Notes: generated from the letters alone by a model not told the origin. Shown: positions 33,106 through 44,657, numbered from the stretch's first letter. The stretch: 64,000 bases of DNA from Cylicocyclus nassatus (GCA_958299035.1 CATQJL010000223.1:13564293-13628292), one strand, 5' to 3'. Translations and numbers: made by a program.

Positions 33106-34424
33106 AGTACAAAACCACTCGACGAACATGCAAAACTTCCGGGAATTCCGCGAAATTCATGTGAATCACGCAAATTACGCAGGGCCATAACTTCTTTCCG
33201 AATGAGTATATTCAAAATCCGAAAACAACGTTGTATTCAGATCGTCAGGCGAATCTTTTGATATACAGGTTGTCTCCAATATCTTGTTTTCAATAATCTT
33301 GAATTTGCATGCCGACGCCTCTTCGCATGGGTGTAACGCAACAAGCATCACACATAGGAGACTGCCATGGGCACCGTTCGATAGTACTCTTTCACTAGAT
33401 TATCGTGCGCTAAAAGCAGCCGAAGACTCTCTTTCAAAAAAGATAGAAGAGCTGATAAACTCTGGAAGAATTAAGCTGTTCCAAGTTCTACTAGCCGTAA
33501 CTTTCTTTAGAATGAACATTTTCGAAATCAGAAAGCAGATTTGTGTTCACCTTGTCAAGTCGAATCTTACTGTCTACAGCATGTCCTTGAAATTCCGTTT
33601 TTAATTTTTTCAAAATTTTCTGCGCGCTATATTCACAAGGTCGCAACGCAGCGCACATCAAGCATAAAAGACTCTGTTAAACACTGTTGGATTGTGCTGC
33701 TTCCGCAGATTATCGAGCGCTAAGAAGCAACCGGAGAATCTTCTTGAAAAAAGATAGAAGAGCTGGTGAATTCTGGAAAATCGTGTTGTCTCAAATTTTG
33801 CCCACAGTGACCCTAAAATGAGAAGCTGCACTGCTAAGCAGATGTGATTTTCGTAATCAGCAGGTCAGATAACCTCTATGAGCAAGCTTTCAAAGAAATT
33901 TGGGTGATTTGATTTTTTCTCGTTCTACGCCCTGAAGCTCGCCGATGGGTTTTGGTCAAGATGTCGATGACCTTGGATTGTAAAGAAACTTCGCCCAAAG
34001 AGGTTTTCGAACACGCTGTTTACGAAAATAGTAGTCTTTGAAGAAGACAGGGTCTTTTTGTAGAGATATTGTGAGGTGACTGTAACTGAGTCACGAAACT
34101 TCGTAAATTTGCCTGCACTTTTCGCGAATTTGTCAGAAAACTTGCCTGCTTGCCTTTTCAAGTCAAAATCACTGGGAACTGTGCTATCAAAAGGTGCATG
34201 CTCAGGCTCCAGTCTATAAAGTTCGCCGAGTTACGAGCCTACGAAAACACGTCCTCATGAATTTCGCTTAAAATGTAAAAATCGCGTATTTCGTTGAAAT
34301 TCCACCCTCAGTGGTTGTATGACATTCTGATTGCATATGCTCACTTCGCCTAAGGGATCCCATTGAGTTGAATATGGTGGTCGCGCGTTCTTCAGCTGCT
34401 CATTTGAATATCCAAGCACCTTCA
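33106..34424. mobile_element. Partial second copy of the 3.2-kb foldback element (one arm)
   Basis: Blocks such as GATGTGATTTTCGTAATCAG followed by CAGGTCAGATAACC (33840-33880), GATGGGTTTTGGTCAAGATG (33944-) and CTACGAAAACACGTCCTCAT (about 34240) match 9330-9790 and its inverse 10020-10490 with substitutions. GTAACTTTCTTTAGAATGAA (33498-) matches about 8996-9020. The copy ends near the adapter-flanked gap, so the second arm may be lost there. Confidence 0.7.
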
Positions 34425-34449
34425 GTACTCTGCGTTGATACCACTGCTT
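34425..34449 (-). other. SMART cDNA adapter, reverse orientation, abutting the gap
   Basis: The 25 bases ending ACCACTGCTT are the exact reverse complement of the 25-nt sequence at 34950-34974. They match the widely used SMART template-switch/PCR primer, which begins AAGCAGTGGTATCAACGCAG. This is synthetic sequence, not genome. Confidence 0.95.
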
Positions 34450-34949
34450 NNNNNNNNNNNNNNNNNNNNNNNNNNNNNNNNNNNNNNNNNNNNNNNNNNN
34501 NNNNNNNNNNNNNNNNNNNNNNNNNNNNNNNNNNNNNNNNNNNNNNNNNNNNNNNNNNNNNNNNNNNNNNNNNNNNNNNNNNNNNNNNNNNNNNNNNNNN
34601 NNNNNNNNNNNNNNNNNNNNNNNNNNNNNNNNNNNNNNNNNNNNNNNNNNNNNNNNNNNNNNNNNNNNNNNNNNNNNNNNNNNNNNNNNNNNNNNNNNNN
34701 NNNNNNNNNNNNNNNNNNNNNNNNNNNNNNNNNNNNNNNNNNNNNNNNNNNNNNNNNNNNNNNNNNNNNNNNNNNNNNNNNNNNNNNNNNNNNNNNNNNN
34801 NNNNNNNNNNNNNNNNNNNNNNNNNNNNNNNNNNNNNNNNNNNNNNNNNNNNNNNNNNNNNNNNNNNNNNNNNNNNNNNNNNNNNNNNNNNNNNNNNNNN
34901 NNNNNNNNNNNNNNNNNNNNNNNNNNNNNNNNNNNNNNNNNNNNNNNNN
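34450..34949. other. Scaffold gap of 500 N bounded by adapter sequence
   Basis: Exactly 500 N. Both bases adjoining the gap belong to copies of a cDNA-library adapter (see the entries at 34425 and 34950). The true genomic distance and even the adjacency of the two sides are therefore uncertain. Confidence 0.99.
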
Positions 34950-34974
34950 AAGCAGTGGTATCAACGCAGAGTAC
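34950..34974 (+). other. SMART cDNA adapter, forward orientation, abutting the gap
   Basis: Begins AAGCAGTGGTATCAACGCAG and continues AGTAC, the SMART primer sequence, immediately after the last N. It is followed by an AGAGAGACAGAG-rich stretch (34994-35045). Amplified cDNA or whole-genome-amplified reads probably entered the assembly here. Confidence 0.95.
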
Positions 34975-35640
34975 TCATAGAATATCCTGGGAAAGCTTGG
35001 AAGAGAGAGAGACACAGAGAGAGACAGAGACAGAGAGAAACAGAGGTTGAAGATTTTCAAAATGAAAGGTGTCTGGAAAGTTGCGCATCACTTTTGGCAG
35101 TAAAGTTTTGTGAGGTTTGAAAAGATTTGTATCCACTGCTTAGTCATAGTTCAAAGAAAACTCCGTACTCTTTGTAGAGAATCTTTGAATTGTGAGGGCT
35201 TCGCGTCACTCTAGAGCGGATCTTTTGGGAGTACAGAAAACGGCAGTACTTCTAGTAGTAATGCTTCCGACCTGGAGGCAGATCGCCAGCGCCCGCCGTC
35301 ACATCAGTGTAGGGTCGGCAAAAACTGAAATTTTAACACTTAGGCCGACAAAAACTTTTGCGAAAAAAAATGTCCAATTGAAGAGCCATAGTGACCTTAA
35401 ATTTTCAATTTTTGATTCGGGTACTTACTAATGTATCTGCCCAATCCATTTGCTAGCAATCACGTCCTCGAAATTTCGGATTGTTTTCTAAATCAGTGTG
35501 CGACACCCCGAAAAAGCTTACAGTTGCGAACGGTAATATCTGAAAACTGAAGGGTTTGTGGAGTTACGATGTGCGTGATAATTCAGAGCATTTATTTTGT
35601 CCATTCAAATGAAGGCGCAGATTTCGCTTGTTAGGCACCC
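34975..35640. other. Unassigned sequence right of the gap
   Basis: Begins with a GAGAGACAGAG-rich purine tract (34994-35045). The block ACTAATGTATCTGCCCAATC near 35428 recurs at 47060 beside Helitron-like ends. Confidence 0.4.
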
Positions 35641-35903
35641 ACCATACTTGATCCTCTTGATCGGCACAATCCACTTGATCCGCTTGATCCGCTTAATCCG
35701 CTTGATCCGCTTTGTGCAAAACGCGCGCACTCGGCAGTCTTTCATTTGGCGTCGCGTATAACGAATTTGCTTGTCCATACGAGGTTCCTTTTTACCTACT
35801 CGGCGCCAAATGACAGACTGCTATGCGCGCGTTTTGCACGAAGCGGATCAAGCGGATCAAGCGGATCAAGTGGATTAAGCGGATCAAGAGGATCAAGTAT
35901 GGC
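35641..35903. repeat. Inverted repeat with 9-bp tandem units in both arms
   Basis: The left arm (about 35643-35757) and right arm (about 35806-35902) are inverse, about 50 bp apart. The outer parts are tandem GATCCGCTT units, the inner parts GTGCAAAACGCGCGCA. On the + strand the right arm happens to read as Gly-Ser-Ser repeats, which follows from the 9-bp period and is not evidence of a protein. Confidence 0.8.
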
Positions 35904-36340
35904 GAATACCTTAGCTTTCATTTCATCCATTTGCGCTTGAATCGTCCAATTCGTTACTTAATTTCTTAATTTTCAGTGATACATAGCCAACACATCCTTC
36001 TGATGTGACAATTTTATAGGTGAGTAACAATGTGAACCTTGTGTAGCGACAATGATAACAGTGGTCGGCGTTTTGATTTTGTAGTGATCGAATTATCAAC
36101 GGTCTTCATTCAGAAGCGCAGCCTCAGTAATAAGAGCCTAGAACGGCTCCAACCACATCTTTCCAAGCAGTGTAGAGCACTTTCTGCTGAAAACAGTACA
36201 TCTTATGTCGGTTCGAAATGACTGAAAGCTTCATTTTATTCAATTATAGACATTTTTGAAGCAGTTTCTTTCCTTTGAACTTTCATTCGCCATTACTGCA
36301 ATAAATAGAAATAAAATAATTTCCAGCTGATAGTTATCCT
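35904..36340. other. Unassigned sequence
   Basis: No gene or recurring repeat recognised. Confidence 0.35.
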
Positions 36341-37745
36341 TCTATATATATAAAACCGAATGGTGTACTTGTCTGTACGCTGGAGGATGCTGTCTGTACG
36401 TTCTCGATAGTGTTTTTCTGGTCGATGGTGTTTTAGTGTCTGTCGTTTTTCAGTATGGAAATTCTTACTACTTCTACCACATTTATCCATTACTTGCAAA
36501 TTTTGAACTACGGGGCTGGGAGTTGGCACACGGGGGGTAAGCGAACATGCTGATTACGAATACAGTATTAGTATTTAGAATTATCAGTTATTTTTATCAT
36601 TTTGTCGATTTTTTTGCAAAGTTCAAGTTACGGAGCTGGGAGTTGGCACAGGGGGGGGGGGGTAATCGAGCATGCTGATTACGAATACAGTATTAGTTTT
36701 TAGAATTATCAGTTATTTTTATCATTTTATCGATTTTTTTTTTGCAAATTTTGAACTACGGGGCTGGGAGTTGGCAGAGGGAGGTAAGCGAACATGCTGA
36801 TTACGAATACGATAACCATTTTCAAAAATGCCCATTATTTTTATCATTTTATCGATTTTTTTTTTGCAAATTTTGAACTACGGGGCTGGGAGTTGGCAAA
36901 GGGGGGTAAGCGAACATGCTGATTACGAATACAGTATTAGTTTTTAGAATTATCAGTCATTTTTATCATTTTGTCGATTTTTTTGCAAAGTTCAAGTTAC
37001 GGGGCTGGGAGTTGGCACAGGGGGTAATCGAGCATGCTGACTACAAATACAGTATTAGTTTTTAGAATTATCAGTTATTTTTATCATTTTGTCGATTTTT
37101 TTGCAAAGTTCAAATTACGGGGCTGGGAGTTGGCACAGGGGGGTAATCGAGCACGCTGATTACGAATATGATAACCATTTTCAAAAATGCCCATTACTTT
37201 TATCATTTTATCGATTTTTTTTGCAAAGTTCGAGCTACGGCGTTGAAGTTGGCACATTGGAGCAAGCGAGCATGCCGATTACGAATATGATAACCAATTC
37301 AAAAATACCCATTACTTCTATTGATTTTTTGCAATGTTTGAACCACGGCGCTGGGGGGTTGGTACAGGCAGGTAATTGAGCATGCTGCTCACGAACGCGT
37401 TCTTATTTTACAAGTTATCAATTACCTTCACTGGCTTTATCGATTTTTCGCGAAGTTTAAGCCACGGGACTGGGATTTGGCACATGGGAAAAAGCGAGCA
37501 TGCCGATTACGATTGTAATAAGTGTTCTTGAAAGTACCTATTATTTCTGCCGATTTTTTTATTCTTTGTAGGATTAGAGCTACACGGCCGGTATTTGGCA
37601 CAAAGTTGTATGTGAGCACGCTCACTGCAGAGATAGTAACCGTTTTTGAGAATACCCATTACTTTTATTAATTTCATCTTTTTTTCAAATCTGAAGCTAC
37701 GAGGCTGAGATGGCAGTGGGGGGTAAGTGAGCATGCTGAGAATTG
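36341..37745. mobile_element. Helitron-like element with ~120-bp internal tandem repeats
   Basis: Begins TCTATATATATAAAACCGAA after a T. It then carries ten or so units of about 120 bp built on GGGCTGGGAGTTGGCACAGG, GAGCATGCTGATTACGAATA and TTTTTATCATTTTGTCGATT, from about 36485 to 37740, becoming more diverged rightward. The same unit occurs singly or doubly in the copies at 1935, 2095, 39990 and 55930. No 3' hairpin-CTAG end is visible here. Non-coding. Confidence 0.65.
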
Positions 37746-37789
37746 TATAATCACACTCGGAATTGACGAAGACAGTAAATTCACCTAAA

Positions 37790-39520
37790 GTTGTTATAGA
37801 TTCACTTTGGCCCGCCTTTACCCTTTAAAATCCTACTTCTGCCCCTAAAATCAGAAAAGCACGAAGAGCCTGGTCTCGAGGGAAGAAAAGGCTTATAAAC
37901 TGAGGCGGCAAGATATTTCCGCTAAGAATTTCTACGAATCAATATCTAATTATACAGAAATTTCCTTGAAATTTACTTCTTTCCATTCCACCCTGCAAAA
38001 ACCATACTTCTGCCTCTGAAAGCAGAAAAGTGGTCTCTGGGGATGGACAGACCCATGAGTATTATCCGATAGGACATTTTCACTAAAACTTTTGGCCCCA
38101 AACTTCGCAAAAACCACAAACTCAAAAACCACACTTCTGGTCCTAAAAGCAAAAAAGACAGGAAGCTTGGTCTCGAGGGAAGAAAGAATTATGGCCTCAG
38201 GCAGCAAGATATTTTCTCCAGAAGTTTCTGGGTGTCAATGATTGTACAGAACTTGCTTGAAATTTACTTCCGGCCCTTCTATTTGCAAAAACCATACTTC
38301 TGCCTCTAAAAGTAAAAAAGCACAAAGTGTTCTCGAGGGAAGGACAGACCCATGAGCTTCATCCGACAGGACATTTTCGCTAAGATGTTTGATCCCTAGA
38401 CTTCGCAAAAACCAGTACTTCTGCCCCTAAAAGCAGAAAAGCACAGGGAATTTAGTCTCGGGGGAAGAAAGAATCATGGCTTCAGGCAGCAAGTTATTTT
38501 CGCCAGAAGTTTCTGGGTGTCAATGAATATACAAAAACTTGCTTAAAATTTACTTCTGGCCATTCTACTTTGCAAGAACCACACTTCTTCCTCTAAAAGC
38601 GAAACAGCACAGATAGCTTGGTTTCGAGGAAAAGACAGAACCATGAGCTGTATGCGACAAACATCTTCGCTAAGGCGTTTGACCCCCTAGACTTCGCAAA
38701 AACCAGTACCTGACCTCAGAAGCAGAAAAGCACTATGAATATAATTTGGAATTTAGTCTCTAGGGAAGGAGAACCCATGAGTTTCATCCGACAGGACATT
38801 TTCGCTAAGAGGTTTGACTCTTCGCAAAAACCACAAAACTCAAAAACCACACTTCTGGCCCTAAAAGCAAAAAAGCACAAGGAGCTTGGTCTCGAGGGAA
38901 TAAAGAATTATGGCCTCAGGCAGCTGGATATTTTCGTCAGAAGTTTCTGGGTGTCGATGTTTTATTATAGAGAAACTTGTTTGAAATTCGTGGCCATTCT
39001 ACTCTGCAAAACCATACTTCTACCCCTGAAAGCAAAACAGCACAGATAGCTTGGACTCGAGGGGAAGAGACTCATAAGCTCAGCCAGCAAGATACTTTTG
39101 CGGAAAATTTCTGGGTGTCAATGTTTATTCCACAGAAACTTGTTTGAAATTCACTTGTGGCCATTCTACTCTGCAAAAACCGGACTTCTGCCTCTGAAGG
39201 CAGAAAAGTGGTCTCGAGGGAAAGACATCTCTGAAAATTTTGGCCTTTTGAACTAAAACTACACTTTTGCCCCTAAAAGCCAAAAAACAGGGAGCTTGGT
39301 TTCGAGGGAAGAAAGGCTCAGGGCTCAGGCAGCAAGATATTTGCGGTAAAAACTTTTAGGTGTCAGTATTTAATTATGAAGAAACTTCTGGAAAAATTAC
39401 ACCCTTTTTCTCAACCATACTTCTGCCCCTAAAACCGGAAGCATAAGGAGCAGGGTTTCGAGGGAAGGAAAGACCTAGGGTTTTATGCGACAGGACAGTT
39501 TCGGTAAGATTGTCCTTCAA
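37790..39520. repeat. Satellite-like tandem array A
   Basis: About twelve diverged units containing CTTCTGCCCCTAAAAGCAGA (37833, 38009, 38124, 38298, 38417, 38584, 38708, 38850, 39017, 39185, 39263, 39419). Spacing mostly alternates between about 120 and 170 bp, indicating a dimeric unit near 290 bp. Neighbouring blocks read TTGGTCTCGAGGGAAGAAAG and GGCAGCAAGATATTTTC. Non-coding. Confidence 0.8.
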
Positions 39521-39965
39521 AAGAAGGCGTTGGGCCAGCTTTAGTCTGTTCTAAGAAATGAGTCCGTTCACTGGCAAGACATCATCGAAGAAAATTCCGC
39601 TTCGTTTTTATCTACATATCCGAGTTCTCGGCTGCTGGAAGACATAACTTGACGCTTTCCTCAACATGGCACTTTTCCTGGAAATCAATATGAGTTTTGG
39701 GATGAATCAGCTGTTCTAAACAGGTGCTTGGAGGTAACATCCTTGTTTAAGAGCTGTGATATCTGGGCGAAGGTATCTGCAAAAAGCAGAAAGCAGAAAT
39801 GCTTTGCGGATAGTCACTGGTATAGTAGCTTCTTTTCCTAAGAGCATGGTGTTTTGTTTCTACTACTCACAACACGCGAAAGGTCGTTGGGAAGATGGAA
39901 ATTCTCTTTCTTGGGATTTTTAGTTAATTAATGGCAGATATCAATGCATCTGCCACCACCCACTT
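39521..39965. other. Unassigned sequence
   Basis: No gene. The last part (ATCTGCCACCACCCACTTAC) resembles the block at 35430 and 47065. Confidence 0.35.
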
Positions 39966-39990
39966 ACTAGCGACCCGTAGGGTCGCTAGT
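39966..39990. repeat. Perfect 11-bp-stem hairpin at a CTAG junction
   Basis: ACTAGCGACCC, GTA, GGGTCGCTAGT. It ends exactly where the next Helitron-like copy starts. A single copy of the arm, TAGGGTCGCTAGT, is also at 47090-47102. It may be the 3' terminal hairpin of another Helitron-like family. Confidence 0.8.
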
Positions 39991-40305
39991 CTTAATATAA
40001 AGCTGAATGCTGTTTGTCTGTCTGTCTGTCTGTATGTCTGTACGTATGTTCCGAATAGAAAATTCCATTTTCTGAGCAGATCCGGACCAAACTTTGCACA
40101 CATACACTTCGGGGCCGGACGAGTGTCATACGCTACTTTTCGTCATCGATCGATATCGATTTTATTGATTTTTCAAAAAGTTTAAGCTACGGGGCTGGGA
40201 GTTGGCACAGGAGGTAAGTGATCGATATCGATTTTATTAATTTTTCAAAAAGTTTAAGCTACGGGCTGGGAATTGGCACAGGGGGCATGCTGATCCTTAC
40301 TATAA
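39990..40305. mobile_element. Short Helitron-like copy
   Basis: Starts TCTTAATATAAAGCTGAATG, then GTCTGTCTGTCTGTCTG, ACCAAACTTTGCACACATAC, CATCGATCGATATCGATTTT and two GGGCTGGGAGTTGGCACAGG units, trailing off at CATGCTGATCC. The 3' end is missing. Non-coding. Confidence 0.55.
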
Positions 40306-40648
40306 TATACATTGGATACTTTCAAGGGCTACGGCAGACTTTTCTGCGTCCCTCCTATCCTTAACCCCGTGCTGAAGGAGGACCCAGTTGCTGAAGGATT
40401 CCAGAAAAAGGAATGGTAAAAATATAACGGCGCTCAATGATGACGGGAGGAGAGGTCTGTAGCCATTATGTCGGCGAGAGATTTGCTTGCACTCTGGGTC
40501 CCGGGGCGGAGCGGAGATTCTTCAGCTTTGAGCTAAGCGGCTGAGAATTGGTACAGGAGTGCATGTGAACATGCTGATCACAGATCCAATGAATTTCAGA
40601 ATTATCGATTACTTATCGGCCACCTTTATCGATTTCGTTGCTGCACTT
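40306..40648. other. Unassigned sequence with a repeat fragment
   Basis: Contains a decayed Helitron-like unit (GAGAATTGGTACAGGAGTGC, 40541-) but no gene. Confidence 0.35.
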
Positions 40649-41109
40649 GCTAACAAGGGAATGGTCAGAAGTCGAAGCGGCCAAACCAAACAAGCTGTAT
40701 ACCATTCGATGCAGTATAAAACGCTGACTTCGAATCTGTCTTTCTTATCTGCTTCCCGCTTCTGTGGACGAAGCTACAAGCCATCAAAGACCATTATTTT
40801 GCTAGGAATTTACGCGTGAAATTGAAAATTTAGCCGTTCACAGCCACGTTCGTCTTAATGCTGGGCCAAAACATGCAGCTAGCCTACTTCAAATTTTTAA
40901 AGGAAGAAGCTGAGCTAAAAGTGCAACAGTGTGCTCAATTTTGTTGTTTTTATGTATGATTTTTCCACAATAAAACGCTTGTAGTTTCGTCCACAGAAGC
41001 GGGAAGCAGATAAGAAAGGCAGATTCGAAGTCAGCGTTTTATACTGCATCAAATGGTGTACAGCTTGTTTGGTTTGGCCACTTCGATTTCTGACCATTCC
41101 CTTGTAAGT
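40649..41109. mobile_element. ~470-bp palindromic element
   Basis: Left end GCTAACAAGGGAATGGTCAG with GAAGCGGCCAAACC. Right end GGTTTGGCCACTTCGATTTC then GACCATTCCCTTGTAAG. The arms are about 130 bp each and strongly conserved (both read SRFCGR-like peptides), with a unique centre. Non-coding. Confidence 0.75.
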
Positions 41110-41689
41110 TTGAAATAGCAATGTGTCATGGTAGCTGGAATGGTTGTGTACGGAATCGCTCTTGCTATCGACCTCTCTTTCGTTGAGTTCCACTTGCAAG
41201 ACGATTACAGTTTTGATATCACTGAACGGCTTTCTGTCACCCTCACTCTACAAATATCGAACATTTAGCCTCCTTTTGGAAAGTTTGTATTCCTTTTACG
41301 CACAAGTCTTCTATGAAAAACCTCTTTCGAAACTTGGGGTGAAGTCTGAATGTTTAAAGAAAAAATTGAGTATTCCATGAACTATGGTCTTGAAGGAGGA
41401 GGTTAGATTTGGGAAAGAACAATCATCATGCGCACACATCTCTACAAAATTCATCACAAATGCCTCAAAAGCCAAAACACCCAACATTCAAGTCAACGCT
41501 CCCTATTTTTGTCAGCTTGATGGGAGCTGAAGCTTTTTTATTCAACATACAAATAATCAGCATAGCGTACTGCCCCTCCTACTTCCATAATCATTTTGAC
41601 TGGAAATAATCGGGAGATTTGCACTATTGATGATGCGTTGATGCGTTTTTTCCACAGCTACGCGATTAAATACATAAATGATATATATA
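41110..41689. other. Unassigned sequence
   Basis: Short open frames only. Confidence 0.35.
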
Positions 41690-42367
41690 CAGGGTGTCCC
41701 AAAAAAATGTGAACACTGTTTGATCGTTAATAACTCCGTTGCTTTCACGTCTTTCGCCGAGCTTGAGGCACCATTCTGTGGAGCGAGGTTCTACTTAGAT
41801 TTATAGTATGGAGCGAATCACCGATCACTGTTCGTTACTGTAGGATTACGGTATGAAATTATAGCATGTGGATTTATTGTGAAATATGCCATTTGACAAA
41901 ATCTGTTCAAAAAATCTGAAAAATCGTGTACTAGGGTTTTTGTGCGCGCTGATTCCATTAGACAACTTTTTACGAGCGTTTTTAGCTTTTTTGACGGTGT
42001 AGTCACATTTCTGACAAATGCTAGAAATTCAGTTATTACGGTTTAAATACGATAACCTTGGAAAGAAGCATCACAATAAAATGGAAATTTCATATTCGAA
42101 ATTAGCGTCCTCCACTACCATGGTGTAGAAGTTTCTGGGTTGTTTGGTTTCGTTCCGAGGCAGAATATGGCTCACAATGGCCTAAAATCCTTGTCGAATT
42201 TCCTACCGTAATGCTACAGTAATGAAGAGCGGTTGACGATTCGCTCTATACTGTAGATCTAAGTTAAGCCTCGCTCTATAGAATGGTGCCTCAAGCTCGG
42301 CGAAAGACGTGAAAACAAGGGAGTTATTAACAATCAAACAGTGTTCACATTTTTTTGGGACACCCTG
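41690..42367. mobile_element. Mariner-type MITE, CAGGGTGTCCC ends (678 bp)
   Basis: CAGGGTGTCCC plus long inverted arms (GTGAACACTGTTTGATCGTT at left, complement at right), TA on each side. Arms of about 130-160 bp include TTTCGCCGAGCTTGAGGCAC. Very similar to 60908-61584. No transposase. Confidence 0.9.
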
Positions 42368-42785
42368 TATATATATAATAATTGCCATTATAGACTTTCC
42401 CTATAACTTCCAGAACGTCTCATGCATGGATAGCTTCGATTTGTTCAACGAACGCTGTTTTGTGATCACTAGGTTTCTGCGATGGCCGAATTTTCCGGGT
42501 TTGACTATGTCGCGTAGTATAGTACGTCATTCGACAACCATTTGCAATCTTTCTTAATTAGACGTAGCTCCACACCCTCAAAGGAAAACGCAGTTGGGCA
42601 ATGAAAGATTTCAATCTATTTTTTGCTGTTGTTGTCAAAATATCAGTAGCACTGCTAATCGCACTGAATTCGCATGCGGTATTGCAAGCATATACTTTGG
42701 ACGAAGTTTGATTTCTGTTTGACACTTTCATAGAAAATATCTTCATTCAGTCTCCATGTTTCATGATCCATCAAGAGAAAATGCT
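42368..42785. other. Unassigned sequence
   Basis: No gene or recurring repeat recognised. Confidence 0.35.
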
Positions 42786-44069
42786 CTTGAAAGTTTTCAC
42801 TTTTGGAGAACACTTTTGCCCAAAAAGAAAACAGCAGGGCGAATATGGTTTCGTTGGCAGAAAAGACTAGGGGCTCTATGGGACATGAATTTTTTTTTAA
42901 AGAAATCCAAGGGTTCACAAACAAGCTACTTTTAGGTTTCCCCACTGAAAAATTCCTGCTTTTGCCCAAAAAGGAAACAGCAGGGCGAATATGGTCCACT
43001 TGGAAGGGACCAGGGACATTATGGGCGCGAAATTTTCGAAGTTCCAGATTTTCAAAAGTTTGATATCTGTCGAAGAACTTTTAGGTTTTTTCTCTCACTA
43101 AGAATTTCCTACTTGGCCCAAAAAAGAGCAGAGCGAATATGGTCTCGCTAGCAGAAAAGACTAGGGGCTCTATGAGGCACGAACTCTCTTTTAAAAAACT
43201 CCAAGCTCTCACAAACAAACTCTTAAGAAAAATCTTTTAGGTTTTTTCTCATTGAGGAATTCCTACTTTTGCCCATAAAGGAAAAGGCAGGGTGAATATG
43301 GTCTCGCTGGCAGAAAAGACTAGGGGCTCTATGGGGCACGAACTTTCTTTTAAAGAACTCCAAGCTCTCACAAACAAACTACTTTCAGGTCTTCTCCCAC
43401 TGAAAAATTCCTACTTTTGCCCGTAAAGGAAAAAGCAGGGCGAAGTTGGCCCCTTGAAAGGGATCAGGGACTTTATGGGCGCGAAATTCTCGAAGTTCCA
43501 AGGTTTTCAAAGTTCGATATTTGTCGAAAAAACTTTTAGTTTTTTTTCTCACTGGGGAATTCCTACTTTGCCCAAAAAGAAAAGAGCAGGGCGAAATTTC
43601 CGAAGTTCCAAGGTTTTCAAAGTTCGATATTTGTCGAAAAAACTTTTAGGTTTTTTTCTCACTGAGGAATTCCTACTTTTGCCCATAAAGGAAAAGTCAA
43701 GGTGAATATGGTCTCGCTGGCAGAAAAGACTAGAGGCTCTATGGGGCACGAACTTTCTTTTAAAGAACTCCAAGCTCTCACAAACAAACTACTTCCAGGT
43801 TTTCTTCCACTGAAAAATTCCTACTTTTGCCCATAAAGGAAAAAGCAGGGCGAACATGGTTCTCTTGGAAGAACCAGGGACTTTATGGGCGCGAATCGGT
43901 TTTTTTTTTCACCAAGGAATTCCTACTTTTGCTTAAAAGGAAAGAGCAGGGTGAACAAGGTTTTGCTGGCAGGAAGGACGAGGGACTTCAGGCGGCTTCA
44001 ATTTCTCTTAAAAATCCCAATTTTTCAAAGACAACCTATCAAAATCTATTGAAAGATGCTTGGATTCAA
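42786..44069. repeat. Satellite-like tandem array B, left part
   Basis: Diverged units with CTACTTTTGCCCATAAAGGA, GAATATGGTCTCGCTGGCAG and CTATGGGGCACGAACTTTCT, spaced mostly 110-180 bp. The core resembles that of array A (CTTCTGCCCCTAAAAGCAGA, GGTCTCGAGGG), so both probably descend from one satellite. Interrupted at 44070. Confidence 0.75.
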
Positions 44070-44657
44070 CTACTCGGATAATCGCCGGGGCAGGCGGTCC
44101 ACAAACTCGCGCTTTTCTGCAAGCGGTCATCAGAATTTTGGGGCGTGGCCAAACCTTCAGCGAGCGGTACTTCCTTTACTGTCTAATGTTCTGCCAGCGG
44201 GCAGCAACACAGAATTTTCTGGAGGCGCCCATAAAGTCAAATAATCTCTTTCAGCGAGCGCTGGTCTTTTCAGCTGGGGCTCGGACGGCTTTCAAACAGT
44301 TTGGCGTACGCCAAGCAAAGTTGAGACTCTACATGACAGAGGTGTCATCGATGGTTCAATTACTCAAGTTTCAGGTACTTTCTCTAAGCGGAAAGTAACT
44401 GGGGGCTGCACGGTCTTCCACAAAAGACCATGCGGTTCCCGAAAATTTTGCATATTCTCGCTAAATTCCGCGAGAATGTGGCCACTGCGCCGCAGGTAAT
44501 CTATAAGAAAACCGCGATTGTTCTCCAAGCATTAGTCTAAAATTTCGCTAAAATCCTTTCAAATATCTGCAAGCCGCAAGAATCAGCGAACTATTTTTTC
44601 GGTGCCCGCTCGCCCATGAATCGCATGGCCGCCTGCCCCCGGCGATTATCTGAGTAG
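44070..44657. mobile_element. 588-bp inverted-end element inserted in array B
   Basis: CTACTCGGATAATCGCCGGG at the left is inverted as CCCGGCGATTATCTGAGTAG at the right, and the pairing continues through GGCAGGCGG. The GC-rich interior differs from the array. A 112-residue + frame (44060-44398) inside has no recognised domain. Satellite sequence resumes after it. No target duplication identified, so superfamily unknown. Confidence 0.75.

Noticed and set aside
34368..35120. Long open frames across the second N run
   Set aside because: Same reason, and both edges are adapter sequence.
35746..35940. Gly-Ser-Ser-rich small protein
   Set aside because: It is the forced translation of a 9-bp tandem repeat in an inverted-repeat element.
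36485..37740. CRISPR-like array of ~120-bp period
   Set aside because: The whole unit is repeated rather than short repeats with unique spacers, and the context is a eukaryotic genome.
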